Below, one piece after another: positions 57,181-64,000 of a stretch of DNA of 64,000 nt (the stretch's first letter is position 1; every line of letters starts with the position of its first letter). The stretch is taken from positions 310,001-374,000 of the forward strand of contig NZ_JAAGWD010000003.1 in assembly GCF_010686685.1 (NCBI RefSeq), read 5' to 3'. Made by a program: the position numbers and the translations under genes. Below the pieces are notes generated by a model. That model made no database searches. It saw only the letters and a list, made by a program, of their open reading frames with translations, and had not been told where the DNA came from. This stretch comes from Pontibacter burrus (GTDB taxonomy: Bacteria; Bacteroidota; Bacteroidia; Cytophagales; Hymenobacteraceae).

Positions 57181-57756
57181 TCAGGGTTGCTCTACCCAGC
57201 GGGCATTGTTGATGTTAATGAGCAGCCTACCTGTTAATACCGGAAGGTAGCGTGCAGGTACGCTTGCCTCAAAGCTGTCCAGCATCAGCTCAAAGTTAGT
57301 ACCGAAGCTCATGGTATTCTTATCGGTCGCAAACACTACAGGTATTTTCAGTTGGTTGGTGTTGCCCTGTAATGTTATAGTGGTGCGCTGGTTCTGGGGC
57401 TCACCAAAAGTGCGTGTACTGCTTATCATGTCTTTCGGCACATCAATTAAAAAGTCCAGCTCCGGAAGCCTGGCCCCATATAAAACATCATAGGCCATGT
57501 TGGACGGAATTGTATCGTTAAGAGGGCGAAGCGAATTGATGAGCACGCTGCATTCCAGTTGTTCTGTACTCCGGTTATAGCGTACCAACAGCTCATGTGA
57601 CTGGAACTCATAACGCCCGCCGGGGCTCTCCAATACTACCGTAATTATGTTTTTACCAGTAAAAGGCTGGCTTGTCTGGGCGTTTATAGTTGCAGTGCTG
57701 CCGAGCAACAAAAGCAGGCAGGCTAACAGTACTTGTTGTAGAATTTTTGCATACAT
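57181..57756 (-). CDS. Secreted beta-rich protein, possibly YceI-like
   Basis: 191 residues with a signal peptide (about 1-26). The remaining beta-rich sequence, including NRSTEQLECSVLI, LPELDFLIDVPKD and LPVLTGRLLININ, has the feel of a YceI/lipocalin-type barrel, but no firm family assignment is possible. It stands alone. Confidence 0.65.
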   Translation of the reverse strand: MYAKILQQVLLACLLLLLGSTATINAQTSQPFTGKNIITVVLESPGGRYEFQSHELLVRYNRSTEQLECSVLINSLRPLNDTIPSNMAYDVLYGARLPELDFLIDVPKDMISSTRTFGEPQNQRTTITLQGNTNQLKIPVVFATDKNTMSFGTNFELMLDSFEASVPARYLPVLTGRLLININNARWVEQP

Positions 57757-57964
57757 AGAATTATAGTTTACCTACCTCTATAACGCATGAGCCCAGGCTA
57801 TGTTAAAAGCACCTTTCCGGTTTTTATATCCGACGTAAACAGTTTGCCCTAAAACTATATTTATCTGGTACATGCAAAACAAACCTGCATACGTATAGGT
57901 ATATAAATCAGCATTGTTTCAGGTGCGTTAAGCCAGGCAATAGCCGCTTATAGTTTGTATTTAA

Positions 57965-58591
57965 ATGGACTCAGATAAAAAGAACAAAGTAGGACAGAAG
58001 CAGCTTTCTGCGTTCCGGCAGATTGAGCGAATGCACCCGATCCGGATGCTGCTTTTCCTGAGTATGTTCGGGATCGGCATTTTATTCCTGGTGTTACTGA
58101 TTGCTTTTGTTCGCACCGGTGGTTTTGGCCCGGAGTTAGAGCAACTACCAAAGTTCTTTAGTGTCAGTACCGTTTTGCTGCTTTTCAGCAGTTATACTAT
58201 AAGCCGTGTGCCGGGCATTTATAAAAGGGACAAGCTTAAAAAAATGACCCGCTACCTGGGAGCGACCTTGGGGCTGGGGCTGTTTTTTATAGCAGCACAG
58301 TTAATGGGTTGGCGTGAGTTAAGTGCTGCAGGTATCACATTCAACAGTAAAGCAGCCGGCACATACCTTTATCTCATTTCGGCGCTTCATATTCTGCACC
58401 TGGTCGGAGGTATTATTTTCCTTTCTTTTCTTTTTATCAAAACGGCTCACATGGCAACGGATAGTGTCCGCACGCTCATCTTTATCCGCGATCCGTACCG
58501 CAGACTACAGCTTGCCATGATGTGCAGCTACTGGCACTTCCTCGATTTTATGTGGCTTGGCTTGTACCTGATCTTTTTGTTTATGTTCTGA
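57965..58591 (+). CDS. Cytochrome c oxidase subunit III-like protein
   Basis: 208 residues with five membrane helices (about 27-50, 62-80, 95-113, 126-152, 181-205). The last, CSYWHFLDFMWLGLYLIF, is the family's signature. Subunit III helps haem-copper oxidases take up oxygen and stay active. It is isolated from subunits I and II here. Confidence 0.88.
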   Translation: MDSDKKNKVGQKQLSAFRQIERMHPIRMLLFLSMFGIGILFLVLLIAFVRTGGFGPELEQLPKFFSVSTVLLLFSSYTISRVPGIYKRDKLKKMTRYLGATLGLGLFFIAAQLMGWRELSAAGITFNSKAAGTYLYLISALHILHLVGGIIFLSFLFIKTAHMATDSVRTLIFIRDPYRRLQLAMMCSYWHFLDFMWLGLYLIFLFMF

Positions 58592-58593
58592 CC

Positions 58594-61134
58594 TTAGCGC
58601 ACCAGCGTTACGCTGCCTTTGTACTGTGTGCTTCCAAAATCAATTACATAAAAGTAAACGCCTGCGGTTGCTCCTGAGCCATCCCATCTGAAGTTGCTCT
58701 GTGTACTTTGATACATCTTCTGGCCCCAGCGGTTAAAAATCTTAATGTCAGCAAAACGAGCTGAACAGAAATCTTCAGGCAAGTCAGGGATATAAAAATA
58801 GTCATTGAGGCCATCGCCGTTTGGTGTAAAAATGTTTGCGGGTGTAAAGTCCTGTAGAATGGGTACCCGCACTTTAAATTCTATAGTTAGAACTGGCGGA
58901 GCAGCAGGGTTGCAAGCATCTTCTTTTAAGAAGAAATCAACTCTCAATATACCTCTATCTGCAGCCAGGCACGTTGCCAGCATTTTAAACGTACCGATTG
59001 CTTTGCCATTACCCGGCGTGGTGGAAAACTCCATACTATAGTCTGCCAGGTTAAAGCCATCGCCTATTGCCTCTAACACCAGCGGATCAAGGTCCTGATC
59101 TTCACCTGTAAAGTTAACCTCAAAGATTTTGTTCAGGTCCAGCTCATATAGCATCGGCGCTTTATCCGAAGTGAGGACAGGAGCATTGTTGGGAGCAGTT
59201 ATCCGCAGCTCAACTGTAAGGGTCTGATCCGGCGACGGGTTGCATGCACTTTCTTTTAATGTAAAGGTTATCCGTTTAATGCGCTCCTCTTCTGAATAGC
59301 ATGCTGCAGTCCACTTAAACTTGCCTGTTGCGTTGCCGGCTCCGCTTGTACTTGTAAATTCCATGCCGTCAGCTGCCAGGTCAAAGCCATTGCCTGCCGC
59401 ACTTAATGCAAGTGTATGCCCATCTATATCTTTCCCTAAAATATCCAGCTCTATTGTTTGGCCTTTAACCAGGTTTATCATCTGGCTGGCTGGGTTTATA
59501 GTTATAGTTGGCAGGTTGTTGGTTCTGTCTGGCCGCACTTCTATAGTTTCGGTGCGGGTAATATTATTGCCGCAAAAAAGAGACATAACCGTAAACTCGA
59601 TTTTGTAAGATTCTGCTGAGAGAGCATTACAGTCTATCTGCCAGGCAAAGTTGCTGGTTGTATTGCCGGTGCCGGAGCTGTTCTGGAAGTTTATACTTTG
59701 CGATGCCAGATCAAAGCCAATTCCTCGTGCAGTTACCGAAACTACCTGCCCATCTGTATCAGCGCCCAGTACATCAAAATTAAGCACATCACCGAGGCTA
59801 ACGTTAAACTGCCTTTCTCTGGTGCTCAGGTCTATAGTTGGGGGTGCATCCGGTATAGGTTCCATTCTGAAACTGAGTCGTATCGTATCCTGCTTCGGAA
59901 GGCTGCACCCATCGTCTTGCACCACCAGGTCCAGCCGGTAAGTACCTCCTTTTGTGGAGAAGCAAGGGTCGAAGCAGATTGTAGCTCTAAGTGTATCGGA
60001 AGCAGTGGTGCCTCGGTTAATAACGCCCTGTCGGGTACCGTTAATTGTAAAGGAAGAGACGGGGAAATTTACAGGAATAGCTTTTAAAGAGATGAATTCG
60101 TTCAGGTCCGGGTCTGTAAAAAGTACCTCCAGGCAACGGCTTCCGGTAGAGGCTAACTGCAACACCTCATTTTCTTTGTAAAACGGTTTTTTACCCTGTT
60201 CGCGCACCATTACCTGAGGCGCAGCGTTTTTAGGACACTCAAGCACCATCACCTGAAAATCGCGACGTACTTCGCCTATCTTTACGCCCTTCCTGAACTC
60301 CTGCACCCGAACACCAAAAACAAACAGGCCTTTCTGGCTGGGGCGCATGGTTAGCCTGCCAGTGTTCCTCTCAATCTGGATAGGCGGATTGCCCATAATC
60401 TGGTTAGCGGTATTGTACCCCGGGCGCCAGTTTATAGTTGGGTAAGGGGCTGGGTAAGGCAAAATATGGGCATAGCCTGCTACGCCATAGGCAGGCATAC
60501 TGGTATTGGTATAACCATTAAGTGGCGTTACCATGTCATATACAAGCGAGTCTCCATCCGCATCGCTGCCACTGAAATCGAAATAAAAAAGCTCGTTTAC
60601 GCAGGCATAATCGCTGAGCGGCGGGAAAAGCCTTGGCGAAGAATTACGGAAGGTGGCATTGTTACGTCGGACAGCCGGAAATTCCATGTAAAAAGTTTGC
60701 GCAGCGCTTTCCGGAGACACGATGTTATTGATCGTATAGTTGCGGCAGCAGCGCTCCCAGGTTACATAGTAGCCTTCCGGGTTAATGAAAATAGTTGGGG
60801 AGAGGGTAATCAGGGCACTGTAAACAATTTTGCTGGTTTTTAACTGTCCAATGGTGCAATCTATATTAGTATAAGGCACATTGGTTCTGGAACTGGCAGC
60901 CATAGACAGACCCATAATCCAGCGGTTTGTCCCTTTCTCAAAAATATTAACTCTGATGGAAGGATCGTATGCGCCAGGTTCGCCATTGATATCATCAAAG
61001 TACAGGTTCAGAATAAGCCTATAGTTGTTTTCGCTTTGGTGTTGCAGTTCAAATTCGCCGCCAACTATGTGGGTAGCTTGCGCTGCAGGTACAGCCAACA
61101 GTAACAGGAGCAGTATTAGTAATTTGTGTTTCAT
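58594..61134 (-). CDS. Large secreted T9SS type B cargo protein
   Basis: 846 residues from the ATG at 61134, where the signal peptide begins. After THIVGGEFEL comes a domain of about 400 residues, then three Ig-like units of about 100 residues, each with a GDGF or GxGF(D/N)LA repeat (IGFDLASQS near 480, GNGFDLAADG near 590, GDGFNLADYS near 690). The end FTPNGDGLNDYFYIP to GSVTLVR is the gliding motility-associated (type B) T9SS sorting domain. It should be exported and anchored at the cell surface. It converges on the oxidase gene with 2 bases between. Confidence 0.9.
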   Translation of the reverse strand: MKHKLLILLLLLLAVPAAQATHIVGGEFELQHQSENNYRLILNLYFDDINGEPGAYDPSIRVNIFEKGTNRWIMGLSMAASSRTNVPYTNIDCTIGQLKTSKIVYSALITLSPTIFINPEGYYVTWERCCRNYTINNIVSPESAAQTFYMEFPAVRRNNATFRNSSPRLFPPLSDYACVNELFYFDFSGSDADGDSLVYDMVTPLNGYTNTSMPAYGVAGYAHILPYPAPYPTINWRPGYNTANQIMGNPPIQIERNTGRLTMRPSQKGLFVFGVRVQEFRKGVKIGEVRRDFQVMVLECPKNAAPQVMVREQGKKPFYKENEVLQLASTGSRCLEVLFTDPDLNEFISLKAIPVNFPVSSFTINGTRQGVINRGTTASDTLRATICFDPCFSTKGGTYRLDLVVQDDGCSLPKQDTIRLSFRMEPIPDAPPTIDLSTRERQFNVSLGDVLNFDVLGADTDGQVVSVTARGIGFDLASQSINFQNSSGTGNTTSNFAWQIDCNALSAESYKIEFTVMSLFCGNNITRTETIEVRPDRTNNLPTITINPASQMINLVKGQTIELDILGKDIDGHTLALSAAGNGFDLAADGMEFTSTSGAGNATGKFKWTAACYSEEERIKRITFTLKESACNPSPDQTLTVELRITAPNNAPVLTSDKAPMLYELDLNKIFEVNFTGEDQDLDPLVLEAIGDGFNLADYSMEFSTTPGNGKAIGTFKMLATCLAADRGILRVDFFLKEDACNPAAPPVLTIEFKVRVPILQDFTPANIFTPNGDGLNDYFYIPDLPEDFCSARFADIKIFNRWGQKMYQSTQSNFRWDGSGATAGVYFYVIDFGSTQYKGSVTLVR

Positions 61135-61260
61135 GCGTACGAATCTGGTAAGGCACAACAAAAAAATTACACAACTGCAGTTCTAAAGGCTGAATTGGAA
61201 CAGTGCTATAAAATTGCAGGATATTACAATTTAGGGATATCTATAAGCTCTATTACGAGA

Positions 61261-61848
61261 TTACAATATTTCAGTTGACTGAAATAGCGCCTTGAGTAAT
61301 TCAGGGAAAGGAAGGGGCGCGCTGAAGTGTGGATCGGCTATGCTGTTGCGCATGATACGGATATAGCCGGGCGTACCGTTTATGCGTATAAAGTCGAGAA
61401 TAATGTTACCATACAACTGGTTACAGTGGCCGGTGCCAGGTACGTCCTGAGGTTTGGGAGTGAGGTAATATGTTTCGGTAATTTGCTTGAGATCTCCGTG
61501 ATTTTGTGAAAGCGAATGGGCACTACGCAGGCAGTAACCCAACATCTCGGTTCTATCTTTCAGGTAATCGAGCAAGTAAGAAAAGTGAACAGAATTTATA
61601 GTTGGTTCATTCAGGATAATTCCCTCGCGGTTTTCTTCCTTAATCAGCGTTATGCGGTCAGACTCTTTTAGGCCGGCTTTTGAGTAATGATAGGCCTGGT
61701 AGCTTGCTGTTAAAAAAACAGCGAAGTACTCTTGTTCCAGCCATTCTCGATACCGTGTCTGGTATTGCTCCGAACGCTTTAGTTCTCTGCATTTTGATTT
61801 ACTGCCAAACAGGCTTAACAAACGTTTCAAAATTCCGTTTAACGACAT
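61261..61848 (-). CDS. Hypothetical protein
   Basis: 195 residues with a basic N-terminus (GILKRLLSLFGSKSKCRELKRSE), no clear membrane helix, and a mix of helical and beta sequence. I do not recognise it. It stands alone before the GreA-like gene. Confidence 0.6.
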   Translation of the reverse strand: MSLNGILKRLLSLFGSKSKCRELKRSEQYQTRYREWLEQEYFAVFLTASYQAYHYSKAGLKESDRITLIKEENREGIILNEPTINSVHFSYLLDYLKDRTEMLGYCLRSAHSLSQNHGDLKQITETYYLTPKPQDVPGTGHCNQLYGNIILDFIRINGTPGYIRIMRNSIADPHFSAPLPFPELLKALFQSTEIL

Positions 61849-62016
61849 TTAGTATTTAAAACCTGAAGAAATAAAATCTCCCGATTACTTTAGTACCTTA
61901 TGCATTGCATTTAGAAAATGCTTAATCTCAATTATTGATTATACAACCTTGATTAAATGCTTGCACTTTATTAACAGGGCAGGCACAAGATGGTTTAAAC
62001 TTATACTTTTACGATA

Positions 62017-62478
62017 ATGGTTGCACAGGAATTAGAACTTAAAAAGCGGCTGCTACAAGAGTGTACAAAGCTGCTTAACACCCAGATACAGGCCGCTAAA
62101 GATGCCATGGACGATGCCCAGGAAAGTGCCAACGAACATCAGGGTGCTATAGAAGATAAATTTGAGTCGTTTAGGGAAGCCTGCCAGATACAACGCGATA
62201 TGTATGCCCGGCAACTGGATGAACTGATCACAACAATGAGCGTGCTGAAGCGCATAAACGCTACCAAAGAAAACAAAGAAGTGGCTTTTGGTGCGGTAGT
62301 ACATACCAATCTGCAGAACTACTTTATCGGGGTGAGCCTTGGGCAGCTAGAAATGGAGGGGGAAACCTACTATGCCATTTCGGGCATGTCGCCGGTATTT
62401 AAAGCTATGGCAGGAAAAGCAGCAGGAGATACCTTTGAGTTCAGGGGGCAGGAATATAAAATTGAACAGGTTTTTTAA
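62017..62478 (+). CDS. GreA/GreB-like C-terminal domain protein
   Basis: 153 residues. A long helical coiled coil (about 1-85) with acidic clusters is followed by a FKBP-like domain ending AAGDTFEFRGQEYKIEQVF, similar to the GreA/GreB end. Homologues in Bacteroidota are often misnamed 3-oxoacyl-ACP synthase. The coiled coil lacks a clear DE tip pair, so transcript cleavage activity is uncertain. Confidence 0.75.
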   Translation: MVAQELELKKRLLQECTKLLNTQIQAAKDAMDDAQESANEHQGAIEDKFESFREACQIQRDMYARQLDELITTMSVLKRINATKENKEVAFGAVVHTNLQNYFIGVSLGQLEMEGETYYAISGMSPVFKAMAGKAAGDTFEFRGQEYKIEQVF

Positions 62479-62538
62479 ATGAAACTATAACCTTTTAAGC
62501 CAAACTGAAGTTAAAAATAGTGGTAAAGGGTTAAAAAG

Positions 62539-62565
62539 AAAGGCTGGCATTAACTGCCAGCCTTT
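62539..62565. terminator. Bidirectional terminator
   Basis: AAAGGCTGGC pairs with GCCAGCCTTT (10 bp, 7-base loop), then TATTTT, between convergent genes. Confidence 0.8.
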
Positions 62566-62576
62566 TATTTTGCATT

Positions 62577-63008
62577 TTATTTTATGCGTGTCCAGGTTTG
62601 TGTTCGGCCAATCAGCGATATCCCGATGTAGCCTTTCACTTCCATTTTATCTTTGCCGATCATCTTCATGTAGCAGGAGTAGGTCTTGCCGCTTTCCGGA
62701 TCGTAGATCGTGCCATCATCCCACTTATTGTGGCTGTCGTATGCAAAGCCATTCATAAACTCAAGTCCTGCCAGCGGGCGATTACGTAAACTTTTGTCTG
62801 GGTTCTTTTCGTCTACCTTAGGTTTACCATTTCGGAGGGGCTCTTTTAGCGTTACAATTTTACCGCATAGCTTATCGCCACATTTATAGATCTCGAAGCG
62901 GGCTTTTCCGTCTTCGTTTGTCCAGATGCCAACCGGAGACAGCGATTGCGCCCATGCATAGGTGCTTAGCAGCATAAGTACAGCCAGAGCAAGCAAGTGT
63001 TTTTTCAT
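62577..63008 (-). CDS. DUF2147 secreted protein
   Basis: 143 residues. A signal peptide (about 1-20, ending AWA) precedes a DUF2147 domain: PVGIWTNEDGKARFEIYKCGDKLCGKI and GTIYDPESGKTYSCYM to GYIGISLIGRTQTW. The family is a small beta-barrel of unknown function, present in many Proteobacteria and Bacteroidota. Confidence 0.92.
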   Translation of the reverse strand: MKKHLLALAVLMLLSTYAWAQSLSPVGIWTNEDGKARFEIYKCGDKLCGKIVTLKEPLRNGKPKVDEKNPDKSLRNRPLAGLEFMNGFAYDSHNKWDDGTIYDPESGKTYSCYMKMIGKDKMEVKGYIGISLIGRTQTWTRIK

Positions 63009-63311
63009 GATCAGTTAGTTGTTTGTTAAGTTAAGTTACTAAAAATAAGAAAAAATATTTATAATGATATAGGGCAGGCTCCGGATTCCTGTTAAAAATT
63101 CAGGAGTGTCTCTGTCTGCTTTAGCATACCCTTGCAAACCTTGTGCCTGTTTCCTGTATTGGTTTACCTAATTAAATTGAATACTATTCTGTATTTGGTT
63201 GTAGGACAGTGGTTTATAGTTTAAATAGGCTTGCATGGCAATTCCAGGGCTTATTCAGCGAAATAATAACTATAGTATCAGCCTGAATAATAAAATAAAA
63301 TTGTACAACCC

Positions 63312-63342
63312 TTGTGAACTTAAAAGCGTTATTTTAACTTTA
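63312..63342 (+). promoter_or_regulatory. Promoter of the candidate RNA
   Basis: TTG (63312-63314), 20 bases, TAACTTTA (63335-63342), close to the TTTG-N19-TANNTTTG consensus, with a start near 63349. The stretch 63009-63311 before it is AT-rich, and I see no gene in it. Confidence 0.5.
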
Positions 63343-63348
63343 TTAAAC

Positions 63349-63655
63349 TGTAAGTAGCGAGTGCTGCGGCTCTGGTCTGATAGCTAAACTCAATTTAGAT
63401 GGAAGCTCAGGGTTTTATGTCGGACTTTAGAGAAAGGAGGTACAAATGTCTAATCCCAAACAAGTTTTAACGAGCCTTAGTAATAACATTCACCTAAACC
63501 GTGAATTGGCTTCGTAAACGGGATCTGCTGTTTGCACAGCTAATATTATGAAAGGTCTTCGGATGGTAACCTGAACAACAGGAGCCGCTCGTTAAGATTT
63601 TTTAGGATTCTGGAACACCTGGTGTAACTTGACGGGCTACATCAGGTGTTTCTTT
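63349..63655 (+). ncRNA. Candidate structured RNA with micro-ORF
   Basis: No large ORF is present. Domain 1 (63370-63432) is a helix in which CTCT pairs with AGAG and GTCTGAT (63375-63381) with GTCGGAC (63419-63425), with an inner hairpin CTAAA/TTTAG. Domain 2 is closed by an 11-bp long-range helix, TTTTAACGAGC (63465-63475) with GCTCGTTAAGA (63587-63597), which encloses CCGT/ACGG, GCTGT-TTGC-ACAGC (63527-63540), a C(UUCG)G loop near 63557 and CCTG-AACAA-CAGG (63570-63582). A terminator hairpin follows. A 23-codon ORF (63446-63517) with a perfect Shine-Dalgarno lies between and into the domains. I do not recognise a known family. Confidence 0.5.
63446..63517 (+). CDS. Micro-ORF with perfect Shine-Dalgarno
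   Basis: 23 codons, ATG to TAA, reading MSNPKQVLTSLSNNIHLNRE and three more residues. It is preceded at the right distance by AAAGGAGGT, fully complementary to the 16S rRNA tail. Such sites are rare in Bacteroidota. Its 3' half overlaps the 5' arm of the domain 2 closing helix, so ribosomes on it would open that helix. Confidence 0.35.
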   Translation: MSNPKQVLTSLSNNIHLNRELAS

Positions 63656-63656
63656 T
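63615..63656 (+). terminator. Terminator of the candidate RNA
   Basis: ACACCTGGTGT (63615-63625) pairs with ACATCAGGTGT (63639-63649) with one G-U pair, followed by TTCTTTTTT. Confidence 0.65.
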
Positions 63657-63670
63657 TTATACCAATGCCA

Positions 63671-64000
63671 TTACAGATCGTCTTTATAGATGCTGTTGTT
63701 GCGGAGCCTGCGCTCCTTTATAAACGAACTGATAAACACACCCACAGCCACCATACAGCTTAGCCCCATTAGCAGTAAAAGCATATGCCGGGTATCCCAG
63801 TCTTCGCCAGCGGCATTTAATCTAGATATGACTACTATAGCTGCCAGTAAAGTTAGGGCGGTTACGGTGTGCGTTACAAACCTGTTGTGCTTACGCAGAT
63901 GGTAGGTACAAGCCAGCAGCATAGTTCCCAGGCCTGGCGCCACCAGGGCTACAGCCGGCTGGGCAGGATGAATAAAAAAAACTATAAGACCTGCTACTAT
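63671..64000 (-). CDS. Membrane protein, partial at the right edge
   Basis: The frame is open from the right edge to the stop at 63671 (at least 110 residues), and its true start lies beyond 64000. It has three membrane helices in view, with a basic loop (YHLRKHNRF) between the first two, and ends FIKERRLRNNSIYKDDL. The family is not recognised. A GTG at 63943 is an unlikely start because the frame continues upstream with a hydrophobic stretch. Confidence 0.6.
   Translation of the reverse strand: MVAGLIVFFIHPAQPAVALVAPGLGTMLLACTYHLRKHNRFVTHTVTALTLLAAIVVISRLNAAGEDWDTRHMLLLLMGLSCMVAVGVFISSFIKERRLRNNSIYKDDL

Overview
The window is a 64 kb piece of a Bacteroidota chromosome. The gene content (DUF5103 and gliding-type C-terminal domains linked to type IX secretion, a PUR-like DUF3276 protein, DUF3822, DUF4296, LytS/LytTR and NtrC two-component systems) and promoters of the TTTG/TANNTTTG type point to Cytophagales, most likely a Pontibacter-like member of Hymenobacteraceae. 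That genus guess is inference. I see no rRNA, tRNA, CRISPR array, transposase or prophage. Most genes are ordinary single-copy housekeeping or envelope genes.

Layout. 1-6 kb: an FtsX/MacB-type ABC permease diverges from an NtrC-type regulator and its histidine kinase, with two 16-bp palindromic operators 21 bp apart between them. 6-13 kb: T9SS plug protein, a TraB/Tiki-like protein, a methyltransferase, YchF, DUF3276, RlpA and DUF58. 13-17 kb: an AT-rich stretch with two lipoproteins of unknown function. 16-27 kb: a DNA glycosylase, threonine aldolase, PyrE, CoaD, two Nudix proteins, a RecD-like helicase and others. 27-32 kb: YggS and a Bat-like DUF58/VWA operon. 32-41 kb: a FAD-Rieske oxidoreductase and an ergothioneine operon (EgtB, EgtD, a PLP enzyme, possibly a MATE exporter), then MenC and Sir2. 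42-48 kb: a membrane 4Fe-4S protein with a FAD reductase, and a cluster of tyrosine/arginine-rich disordered proteins. 48-62 kb: DapA, LytTR/LytS, LigA, a cytochrome oxidase subunit III-like protein and a large T9SS cargo protein. 63 kb: a candidate structured RNA.

The most striking features are non-coding. (1) The palindrome AACTATAGTT and its 8-base half-forms are scattered through genes and spacers at a frequency far above chance, but are missing from several AT-rich genes. (2) Four long spacers (10.6, 19.3, 42.1 and 55.7 kb) hold copies of one modular repeat: a 120-121 bp core whose ends can pair, flanked by an ordered series of small GC-rich hairpins joined by AACTATAG-rich linkers. (3) At 63.35-63.65 kb a promoter, two structured domains, a 23-codon ORF with a perfect Shine-Dalgarno sequence (rare in this phylum) and an intrinsic terminator look like an independent structured RNA. 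(4) A 275-bp element bounded by exact 18-bp inverted repeats lies at 48.7 kb.

All homology calls were made by reading motifs by eye. No database search, folding program or covariance model was run.
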